A stretch of DNA of 7,049 nucleotides from Planctomycetota bacterium (GTDB lineage: Bacteria > Planctomycetota > Phycisphaerae > WQYP01), in assembly GCA_021785155.1 (NCBI GenBank), contig JAJYGE010000181.1, positions 1-7,049 of the forward strand, in the 5' to 3' direction. This document shows, one piece after another, positions 1-5,777 of the stretch. Position numbers and translations under genes: made by a program. The first letter of the stretch is position 1. Each line of letters opens with the position of its first letter. The notes under the pieces were generated by a model that was not told the DNA's origin, made no database searches, and was given only the letters and a program-made list of their open reading frames with translations.

Positions 1-558
1 GCATTTGGCGGTTTTGATTACATCCGCAATGCGCGGTGGGCGAAACAGCTCGACCCCAGCCGATTTGTGGATGAGTCCAGCGGATTCCCCTGGCACGGCG
101 TCGGTGATGTTCGCGATTGCCACGGTGGCGTGGCACCCAAGTTCCGCCACCAATTCGGCATAACCAGTGAGGATGGTGGGTGGGGTCTGCGTGCGCCAGG
201 GCATACCTGGCCCAACGCGTGGACTTATCACAGTTATGATGCGAAGACCGGCCATTCCATGGATTTTGCCGCAGCGCAGCACAAAAATAAGGCATTGCAA
301 ATTCCGGCGGTAAGCGCCGCGTCGAAGGCTTGGATGACGCGCGAGGTGATGGGACTTTTTCACAATTTTATTTTCAATACCAACCACAGTGCCCAAAGCG
401 GAGATTTCTACTGCCAGATTGTGGACGTGGAAACCGAATGCGACGGCCTGATGAGTTACGACCGGGCGGTTTGGAAAGTCCATCCGGAAGATATTCGCGA
501 CACTATTAGCGTCGCATTGAAGCACGCCCAACAACATTGTCCGGAACTCACAATCTGA
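1..558 (+). CDS. Glycoside hydrolase family 2 enzyme, C-terminal part (5' end outside window)
   Basis: The reading frame is open from base 1 to the TGA at 556-558 (185 codons), so the start lies upstream and the GTG at 67 is not a real start. The fragment matches the end of the GH2 catalytic TIM barrel: AFGGFD at residues 1-6, KQLDPSRFVDESSG, SEDGGWGLRAPGHTW with the presumed nucleophile Glu at residue 57, and CDGLMSYDRAVWKV near the end. The complete neighbouring gene has the corresponding blocks in the same order (GWGQHD, SRLVDGPSG, GESGRF...GGHIW, TGLVTCDRKLFKV), so the two are tandem paralogues. By that alignment the acid/base Glu would be the codon just before base 1. The fragment lacks the YPGP motif found in the neighbour and in much of this subfamily, and the nucleophile context is SEDGG rather than the usual GEFGG. 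Likely role: hydrolysis of a beta-linked glycan. The substrate cannot be told. Family assignment is secure; activity is less so. Confidence 0.85.
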   Translation, partial: AFGGFDYIRNARWAKQLDPSRFVDESSGFPWHGVGDVRDCHGGVAPKFRHQFGITSEDGGWGLRAPGHTWPNAWTYHSYDAKTGHSMDFAAAQHKNKALQIPAVSAASKAWMTREVMGLFHNFIFNTNHSAQSGDFYCQIVDVETECDGLMSYDRAVWKVHPEDIRDTISVALKHAQQHCPELTI

Positions 559-593
559 TGCCAAATATTTCTCATTACAAAGAATGTGTAAAC

Positions 594-598
594 GGTGA
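594..598 (+). promoter_or_regulatory. Shine-Dalgarno GGTGA supporting the start at 606
   Basis: GGTGA sits 7 bases before the ATG at 606 and matches the 3' part of the consensus AGGAGGTGA. It supports starting the second GH2 gene at the signal peptide rather than at the overlapping ATG at 558, which has only GGAA 11 bases upstream. Confidence 0.45.
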
Positions 599-605
599 TG
601 AAGTT

Positions 606-2411
606 ATGCGTTTATACCAAGTCATACTTTTATCCGCAATCGTATTTTCCGCCGCGGGCTGGGCACCGTCGGGGCCCAATCCGCTTTCCCCGTGGGGTGC
701 GGCCATAACGCCCGATCATGTATGGACGCATTATCCTAGGCCTGAGATGCGGCGTCGGCACTGGACGAATCTTAACGGCCTGTGGCAATATGCCATCACT
801 CCTAAGGCGTCGCCTGAACCGTCCCATTGGCAGGGCCGAATTCTGGTTCCTTTTGTGGTGCAATCCAAACTATCGGGTGTCAATCGCACCGTTTCGCCTG
901 AGCAGCGGCTCTGGTACCGCACGACGTTTGTCGCGCCTGAATTACGCGATGGAGGGCAACTGCTGCTGCACTTTGGCGGGGCCATGTATCGCACGCATAT
1001 TTTTCTTAATGGAAGAAGCGTCGCAGTGCATAATGGGGACTATAATCACTTCACGATAAACGTAACCCCATATATCAAGCCCGGAATCCAAACGTTGGTA
1101 GTTTCATGCTGGAACCCGGCCAACAACGGCACAGAGCCCTGCGGCAAACAAGAAATGGGAAAGCCGGGCTTTACCATGCACTTGCCATCGACTGGCATCT
1201 GGCAGACGGTATGGCTGGAAACGGTGCCCGCCCAATCCATCGCGCGTTTGAGCATTACACCGCACCTGGATCGAAAGGTTGTGGACGTAGTGGTACACGG
1301 AAGCGGTAAGCTGGCAGGGTGCCGTGTAGCCATTCAAGCGTTTGCAGATCATAATCTGGTGGCTTTCACTGTGGGTAATCCCGGGCAGGTTATCCCGCTG
1401 CAAATTCCCCAGCCAATAACCTGGTCACCCAGGCATCCTTTTCTCTATACGCTGAAGGTCGCGTTGCGGACAGGCGGAAAAACCATTGATAAGGTTGCAA
1501 GCTATTTTGCCATGCGCAAAATCACCGTGCAAAAGGCCCGTGACGGCTACATGCGCATCTTTCTTAATGGCAAACCGGACTTTCTTTTTGGCCCGCTGGA
1601 AGAAGGTTATTGGCCTGACGGTGCCTATACTCCGCCGTCCAATGCGGCGATGATCTTTGATATTCAGGCCATCAAGCGGCTGGGTTTTAACATGTGCCGG
1701 AAGCATCAAATTGTGGCTCCCCAGCGATGGTATTATCTTTGCGATAAGCTGGGCCTGATGGTGTGGCAGGACATGCCGGCGGCGTTTGGCGACACCTCGG
1801 CCGCAGCGAAGGCCGAATTCAAGCGAGAATTGGGGCTGATGTTGCGGCAGTTGCATAATGAACCATGCGTTGTGATATGGTGCGTGTTTAATGAAGGTTG
1901 GGGCCAACATGATACCAACGCGCTGTTAAGATGGGTGCATCGAAAAGATGGATCGCGTCTGGTGGACGGCCCCAGCGGTTGGACGGATAAAGGCTATGGT
2001 GCCATGAAAGATGCCCACATATATCCCGGCCCTGGAATGTGGCCGGCAATGGCCGACCGGGCCAGCGTGCTGGGAGAATCAGGCCGGTTTCCCTGTCCGA
2101 TCGGGGGGCATATATGGCCGTATCGTTGGGCGCCTTACCAGAAGAAGGTTCCATTGGTGGGAACCGCGGCGAGTAACAAAGTCCGAGCCACGTGGTTTAT
2201 GCGTTATCGAAAATGGGCGCTGGCGTTGGAGCCTTTGATCAAAAAAGGATTGGCTGCGGCTGTGTATACCCGCTTTGCCGATCAGATCACGGATCATTGC
2301 ACCGGCCTGGTTACCTGTGACCGTAAATTATTCAAGGTGCGGGTGTCTGAAATAAGCACCGCGAATCTGGCGGTGCGGCAGTACGCTGCGAACATGGCGG
2401 CCAGGCGGTAG
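606..2411 (+). CDS. Exported glycoside hydrolase family 2 enzyme (beta-galactosidase/beta-glucuronidase-like)
   Basis: 601 residues from the ATG at 606. I chose this start because it gives a typical signal peptide (basic MR, hydrophobic core VILLSAIVFSAAG, no lipobox Cys) and has GGTGA at 594-598, 7 bases upstream. An in-frame ATG at 558 overlaps the previous stop (TGATG) but would bury the signal peptide and has weaker ribosome-binding sequence. Domains: N-terminal sugar-binding jelly roll (about 40-200, WYRTTF at 103), immunoglobulin-like domain (about 205-305, TWSPRHPFLY near 272), TIM barrel (about 310-575). Barrel motifs: GPLEEGYWPDG 329-339, RKH 365-367, WQDMP 387-391, FNEGWGQ with acid/base Glu430, DAHIYPGP 469-476, and GESGRF with nucleophile Glu491. 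Both catalytic Glu are present, so it is probably an active retaining exo-glycosidase outside the cytoplasm. In the nucleophile motif the usual GEFGG has become GESGR. It is a paralogue of the upstream gene, and they are probably cotranscribed. The sugar specificity is not readable. Confidence 0.92.
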   Translation: MRLYQVILLSAIVFSAAGWAPSGPNPLSPWGAAITPDHVWTHYPRPEMRRRHWTNLNGLWQYAITPKASPEPSHWQGRILVPFVVQSKLSGVNRTVSPEQRLWYRTTFVAPELRDGGQLLLHFGGAMYRTHIFLNGRSVAVHNGDYNHFTINVTPYIKPGIQTLVVSCWNPANNGTEPCGKQEMGKPGFTMHLPSTGIWQTVWLETVPAQSIARLSITPHLDRKVVDVVVHGSGKLAGCRVAIQAFADHNLVAFTVGNPGQVIPLQIPQPITWSPRHPFLYTLKVALRTGGKTIDKVASYFAMRKITVQKARDGYMRIFLNGKPDFLFGPLEEGYWPDGAYTPPSNAAMIFDIQAIKRLGFNMCRKHQIVAPQRWYYLCDKLGLMVWQDMPAAFGDTSAAAKAEFKRELGLMLRQLHNEPCVVIWCVFNEGWGQHDTNALLRWVHRKDGSRLVDGPSGWTDKGYGAMKDAHIYPGPGMWPAMADRASVLGESGRFPCPIGGHIWPYRWAPYQKKVPLVGTAASNKVRATWFMRYRKWALALEPLIKKGLAAAVYTRFADQITDHCTGLVTCDRKLFKVRVSEISTANLAVRQYAANMAARR

Positions 2412-2473
2412 GGTAAAGGAATCTTTTCAGACATAGGCATCATGAAAGTGGCGTATGGAAGGGGAAAATAAAC

Positions 2474-2620
2474 ATGGATTTATCCCGTCGAACGGTTCCC
2501 GCGACCGCCGGTGCCGGGGTGGCGCGGCTGGAACGGATGAAGTTTGAGGCTCAAAGCCTGGAGGCGGTGGCGGACGAATACCAGCGCGTGCCTGCACCGG
2601 AGCCATGTACCGGTCATTGA
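2474..2620 (+). CDS. Possible 48-residue microprotein with a twin-arginine-like N-terminus
   Basis: This short frame starts with MDLSRRTVPATAGAGVARL and ends at a TGA followed at once by TAA. The start has a good ribosome-binding stretch (AAGGGGA, 2459-2465) 8 bases upstream, better than those of the large neighbours. SRRTV followed by a small-residue, weakly hydrophobic stretch resembles the start of a Tat signal peptide. There is no cargo after it: residues about 15-38 read as a charged amphipathic helix (RLERMKFEAQSLEAVADEY), then a Pro-rich tail containing one Cys. I do not recognise the protein. It could be a real small gene between GH2 and isomerase, the decayed head of a lost Tat-exported protein, or chance. 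Codon use is compatible with coding but too short to judge. Confidence 0.35.
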   Translation: MDLSRRTVPATAGAGVARLERMKFEAQSLEAVADEYQRVPAPEPCTGH

Positions 2621-2626
2621 TAAAAA

Positions 2627-2640
2627 CCACCCGCGGGTGG
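2627..2640. repeat. Perfect 14-bp palindrome upstream of the isomerase
   Basis: CCACCCGCGGGTGG equals its own reverse complement. It lies 7 bases after the stop of the small ORF and 11 bases before the isomerase ATG at 2652, and its right arm contains the only Shine-Dalgarno-like sequence (GGTGG, 2636-2640) for that start. It could be an operator for a dimeric regulator. It would make a poor RNA hairpin because the perfect palindrome leaves no loop unless the central pairs open. No T tract follows, so it is not an intrinsic terminator. Function is inferred from position only. Confidence 0.5.
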
Positions 2641-2651
2641 ATGATTAACCC

Positions 2652-4076
2652 ATGAAAAGAACAGCAATGGAAACGATTCCCAAAACAACATTCGCGTTAT
2701 TCTTCGGTAATCGCGGGTTCTTTCCCGCGTCGCTGATCGCTGAGGCGCGGAATGAAATTCAGTCGCGCTTGGAGCAAATGGGCCATCAAGTGCTCATGCT
2801 GGAAGAGTCAGCTACCCGCCATGGTGCCGTTGAGACACGCGCAGAAGCCCGGCGGTACGCGGAATTTCTAAGCCAACACCGTGGCAAGTTCGGCGGTGTC
2901 ATACTAAGCCTGCCAAACTTTGGTGATGAAAGCGGTGCCGTTATGGCATTGCAGGATGCGGGCGTGCCGATTCTTATACATGCCTATCCCGACGAATTGG
3001 ACAAGATGGGGCCGACGATGCGCCGTGACTCCTTTTGCGGCAAGCTCTCCATTATGGATGTGTTTTGCCAATACGGAATCAAGTTTACCGCGTTACAGCC
3101 GCACACAGTCGCCCCAGCTTCTCAAGCGTTTGAAGCAAACATCGACTATTTTGACCGGCTCTGCCGGGTGGTCGGCGGAATGCGCCGCATGACCATAGGA
3201 GCCATTGGTGCCCGCACGACAGCATTTAAGACGGTACGTATCGACGAATTGACGTTGCAGCGACACGGAATAACCATTGAAACGATGGATTTATCAGATG
3301 TTTTCCTCCGCATTGAAGCACTTGATGCCAATCATAAAGCCGTGCGCGAGAAGGCGGCGTTTCTTATCGGTTACACCGATTTTTCCGCCGTGCCGGGACA
3401 GGCCGTCACCAACATGGCCCGCTTGGGCGTGGTGTTGGATCAAATCACGGAGGAATTTCAGCTTGATGCCCTGGCCATCCGCTGCTGGATTGAACTGCAG
3501 AAAAAACTGCACATATCGCCTTGCACGCTGTTAAGTGAACTGAATAACCGGGGTGTGGCCACCGCGTGCGAGGTGGACATAGGCTCGGCGGTTATGATGC
3601 GGGCCTTGCGACTGGCGTCCGGACAGGTTACTACATGCCTGGATTGGAACAACAACTACGGTGATGATCCCGACAAGTGCATCTTATTTCATTGTGGCCC
3701 GGTGCCGCAGAAAATGATGCGGGCCAAGGGCAAAGTGACGGATCACAGTATGTTGGCGCATGCGGTGGGGCCGGGCTGTTCCTGGGGTTGTAATACCGGG
3801 CGAATGGCCCCCATGCCGATTACCTTTGGTAATGTGCTGACACAAGATGGTAGAATCAAATGCTATGTGGGCGAAGGGCGATTCACGGAAGATGAAATTG
3901 CGGAAGACTTTTTCGGCTGTGCCGGTGTTGTCCAGATTGCGAACCTGCAGAAATTGCTGCAAACAATCGGTATGACCGGTCATCGCCACCATGTCGGCGT
4001 GACGCCTGGCCATGTGGCCGGACCGATCCGCGAAGCATTTAGCGCCTATCTGGGCTACGAGGTAACACAAGCGTGA
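2652..4076 (+). CDS. L-fucose/L-arabinose isomerase-like protein (COG2407-type sugar isomerase)
   Basis: 474 residues; a cytoplasmic enzyme expected to interconvert an aldose and its ketose using a divalent metal such as Mn2+. The N-terminal half (about 12-170, from FALFFGNRGFFP through GVILSLPNFGDESGAV) has the alternating strands and helices of the fucose-isomerase N-terminal domains. The C-terminal half carries the metal site: Glu307 in ACEVDIG and Asp331 in CLDWNNN are 24 residues apart, the same spacing as Glu337 and Asp361 of E. coli FucI. The HRHHVG stretch (444-449) supplies a candidate third ligand, like FucI His528. It is shorter than E. coli FucI (591 residues), as usual for this wider family. 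The start is ambiguous: ATG 2652 or ATG 2667, both upstream of the conserved domain. It overlaps the kinase by 4 bases. The family acts on several sugars, so the substrate (fucose, arabinose or another aldose) is open. Confidence 0.85.
   Translation: MKRTAMETIPKTTFALFFGNRGFFPASLIAEARNEIQSRLEQMGHQVLMLEESATRHGAVETRAEARRYAEFLSQHRGKFGGVILSLPNFGDESGAVMALQDAGVPILIHAYPDELDKMGPTMRRDSFCGKLSIMDVFCQYGIKFTALQPHTVAPASQAFEANIDYFDRLCRVVGGMRRMTIGAIGARTTAFKTVRIDELTLQRHGITIETMDLSDVFLRIEALDANHKAVREKAAFLIGYTDFSAVPGQAVTNMARLGVVLDQITEEFQLDALAIRCWIELQKKLHISPCTLLSELNNRGVATACEVDIGSAVMMRALRLASGQVTTCLDWNNNYGDDPDKCILFHCGPVPQKMMRAKGKVTDHSMLAHAVGPGCSWGCNTGRMAPMPITFGNVLTQDGRIKCYVGEGRFTEDEIAEDFFGCAGVVQIANLQKLLQTIGMTGHRHHVGVTPGHVAGPIREAFSAYLGYEVTQA
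4059..4063 (+). promoter_or_regulatory. Shine-Dalgarno GAGGT for the kinase, inside the isomerase gene
   Basis: GAGGT lies in the last codons of the isomerase, 9 bases before the GTG at 4073 and 15 before the in-frame ATG at 4079. The spacing favours GTG 4073 as the kinase start, which makes a GTGA stop/start overlap with the isomerase and so suggests translational coupling. Confidence 0.6.
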
Positions 4077-5593
4077 GCATGTTGGGTATTGATGTCGGTA
4101 CGACGGGCTGCAAAGCGGGAGCATTTTCAAGTAGTGGAAAGTGTATTCATCTGGCGTATCGGGAGTACCCCACCGCCTATCCGCGCCAAGGTTGGGCGGA
4201 ACTGGACGCACCGTATGTGTGGACTCAAGTACAGGAGACGATCTCCGAAGCGGCGGCAGCCACAAAAGCGGACCCGATCCGGGCTTTATGCGTTAGTTCC
4301 ATGGGGGAAGCCGCCACGCCGGTCAATAAAAATCGTGACATTTTGGGTTCGAGTATTCTTTCCTCGGACGTTCGCGGAGGAGATTATATTGATGCGCTGC
4401 GGCGTGAAATGTCACAGGAAGAATTTTACCAAATCAATCCCAATGTGCTTACGCCGAGTTATACGCTGCCGAAGTTGCAGTGGCTTAAAGAGCATAGGCC
4501 TGAACTTTATCACGCGGCCGATTATTTTTTACTGTGGGGCGGATTGGTGGAATTTTTACTGGGTGCTGATCCGTTCATCAGTTATTCCCATGCCAATCGC
4601 ACGTTGCTGTTTGATATTCATAAGCAGGATTGGTCGGACAAATTGCTCGCCATCAGCGGATTGGATCGCGCCAAGCTGCCGTGTTGTCTTCCGGCCGGTA
4701 CCATTGCGGGAACCGTATCGGACAGCATTGCCATGAAACTTGGACTTCCGCCAGGTATAAAAATTGTGGTGGGGGGGCATGATCAGTGTTGTAATGCGTT
4801 GGGGGCGGGCATCGCCCAGGCCGGTCGCGCCGTTGATGGAATCGGAACGTATGAGTGTATTACACCGGTGTATCAGGGCCTGCCCGACCCCGGCAAAATG
4901 CTCGCCCAGGGGTTGAACATGGAACATTATGTTATTCCCAACCATTACGTCTCATTTCTGTTCAATCAGGCCGGTTCACTGCTGCGATGGTTTCGTGACA
5001 CCTTTGCCGCCGGTGAACGATCTGATCCGGAGATATACCGGCGATTGGATGCCGAAGCACCAGGTGCCCCCACCCATTTGCTGGTGCTGCCTTATTTTGA
5101 GCCGACAGGTTCGCCCGGCTTCTGCGCGGATGCCTCGGGCGTGATCGTCGGACTGAAAATGTCAACAACACGCGGCGAGATCTATAAGGCATTGCTGGAG
5201 TCAATTACCTACTATTTCGCCCAGGCAATTACACAGTTAAAAGCCCTTGGCATCGACACCTCCGAGTTTATCGCGACCGGTGGAGGCGCGGGATCAGACC
5301 TGTGGCTGCAGATTAAAGCCGATATTCTCGATGTTCCTTATACGCGCCTGGCCCAGACGCATTGCTCCGTCGCCGGTGCCGCAATGATCGCCGGAATGGC
5401 CATCGGCCAGTTGCCCGGTGTTGCCGACGCGGTGCCACGATTTGTGCAACGGACAAAAACGTTTTACCCCAGGGCAGAACATCACCGTGTTTATCAGGAA
5501 CGCCTGGAGCGGTATGGGCAGTTGTATCCGTTGATGCGGAATTATCTTTCCGCATTGTCCCGCGATTTGGACAGACCGCTACGAAATGAGTAA
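4073..5593 (+). CDS. FGGY-family carbohydrate kinase (xylulokinase/fuculokinase-like)
   Basis: 506 residues, the usual length for FGGY kinases, which transfer the ATP gamma-phosphate to a ketose or polyol. The N-terminal domain opens with LGIDVGTTGCKAG (phosphate-1 loop, Asp7). GGHDQCCNALGAG contains the catalytic-base Asp237. The C-terminal ATP-binding domain has ATGGGAGSDLW (401-411), then CSVAGAAMIAGMAIG and a typical tail of VPRFVQRTKTFYPRAE followed by a helix. The start GTG at 4073 is preferred over ATG 4079 because of Shine-Dalgarno spacing. The gene is immediately downstream of and overlapping the isomerase, so it probably phosphorylates the ketose that the isomerase makes. General resemblance is closest to xylulokinases, but FGGY specificity (xylulose, fuculose, rhamnulose, ribulose, glycerol) is hard to read from sequence. 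A run of seven G (4771-4777) precedes the catalytic HDQ codons; the frame is intact. Confidence 0.9.
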   Translation: MSMLGIDVGTTGCKAGAFSSSGKCIHLAYREYPTAYPRQGWAELDAPYVWTQVQETISEAAAATKADPIRALCVSSMGEAATPVNKNRDILGSSILSSDVRGGDYIDALRREMSQEEFYQINPNVLTPSYTLPKLQWLKEHRPELYHAADYFLLWGGLVEFLLGADPFISYSHANRTLLFDIHKQDWSDKLLAISGLDRAKLPCCLPAGTIAGTVSDSIAMKLGLPPGIKIVVGGHDQCCNALGAGIAQAGRAVDGIGTYECITPVYQGLPDPGKMLAQGLNMEHYVIPNHYVSFLFNQAGSLLRWFRDTFAAGERSDPEIYRRLDAEAPGAPTHLLVLPYFEPTGSPGFCADASGVIVGLKMSTTRGEIYKALLESITYYFAQAITQLKALGIDTSEFIATGGGAGSDLWLQIKADILDVPYTRLAQTHCSVAGAAMIAGMAIGQLPGVADAVPRFVQRTKTFYPRAEHHRVYQERLERYGQLYPLMRNYLSALSRDLDRPLRNE

Positions 5594-5663
5594 TACGCTG
5601 TACACTCTGTTCCGCCGCCGATACGGTGATTTACCGGGTAGTGTCGGGTTTGCGGGTGTGATA

Positions 5664-5677
5664 GGAACCTTGGTTCC
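5664..5677. repeat. Inverted repeat GGAACC-TT-GGTTCC
   Basis: Two perfect 6-base arms are separated by two bases, about 100 bases upstream of the regulator start. The compact symmetric form suits a dimeric DNA-binding protein better than an RNA hairpin, as the loop is only two bases and no T run follows. Candidate operator, by position and symmetry only. Confidence 0.4.
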
Positions 5678-5719
5678 AAATTCGTGATTTATGGAAGACG
5701 CATAGGTGCGCTTAACTAC

Positions 5720-5747
5720 TTGCGTACTGGCGTTTCCAGTGTATAGG
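5720..5747 (+). promoter_or_regulatory. Weak sigma70-like promoter candidate for the regulator
   Basis: TTGCGT (5720-5725) and TATAGG (5742-5747) are 16 bases apart, which is an acceptable -35/-10 arrangement with imperfect hexamers. A second A/T-rich hexamer, TATAAA (5752-5757), has no matching -35. The candidate coincides with two inverted repeats, which would suit an autoregulated promoter. Vegetative promoters in the presumed phylum are poorly defined, so this is tentative. Confidence 0.25.
5726..5740. repeat. Inverted repeat ACTGG-CGTTT-CCAGT
   Basis: Perfect 5-base arms around a 5-base centre, lying between the candidate -35 and -10 hexamers of the regulator. A possible operator half of an autoregulatory site; arms this short can also arise by chance. 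Confidence 0.3.
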
Positions 5748-5755
5748 CCACTATA
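5742..5755. repeat. Inverted repeat TATAG-GCCA-CTATA
   Basis: Perfect 5-base arms around GCCA, starting one base after the preceding inverted repeat and overlapping the candidate -10. Together the two adjacent dyads span 30 bases, about three helical turns, just upstream of the regulator's ribosome-binding site. Confidence 0.3.
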
Positions 5756-5765
5756 AATTGACTAT

Positions 5766-5770
5766 GGGAG
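5766..5770 (+). promoter_or_regulatory. Ribosome-binding site GGGAG of the regulator
   Basis: GGGAG is 7 bases before the ATG at 5778. It supports that start over the internal Met at residue 22, although the conserved sugar-binding domain only begins near that residue. Confidence 0.6.
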
Positions 5771-5777
5771 TTGTACA

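Larger units (their letters stand above)
5594..5777. other. Intergenic region between kinase and regulator
   Basis: 184 bases without a supported gene. They contain a weak inverted repeat CGGT-GATTT-ACCG (5624-5636) with no T tract, so no convincing intrinsic terminator for the upstream genes. Further along come three better inverted repeats, a weak sigma70-like promoter candidate and the regulator's ribosome-binding site, listed separately. Confidence 0.6.

Noticed and set aside
67..558. GTG at 67 as the start of the first gene
   Set aside because: The same frame is open to base 1 and encodes recognisable GH2 sequence before 67, so the gene begins outside the window.
558..605. ATG at 558 (TGATG overlap) as start of the second GH2 gene
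   Set aside because: It would put a polar 16-residue stretch in front of a clear signal peptide, and its ribosome-binding sequence is weaker than GGTGA before 606. Not fully excluded.
2596..2614. ACCGG...CCGGT inverted repeat as an intrinsic terminator
   Set aside because: Five-base arms with a 9-base loop and only A residues downstream on the plus strand; no T tract follows.
2427..2630. Minus-strand frame of 67 codons over the GH2-isomerase spacer
   Set aside because: Low-complexity Pro-rich translation opposite the plus-strand small ORF, with no recognisable motif; most likely a compositional shadow.
2641..2655. Four-codon frame ATG ATT AAC CCA TGA overlapping the isomerase start
   Set aside because: Too short to support; such start-stop overlaps occur often by chance.
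4089..4736. 215-codon plus-strand frame inside the kinase gene, and the 193- and 202-codon minus-strand frames over the isomerase-kinase junction (3684-4265) and the regulator (6278-6886)
   Set aside because: All lie opposite or out of frame with genes that have strong family motifs, and their translations show no domain signature.
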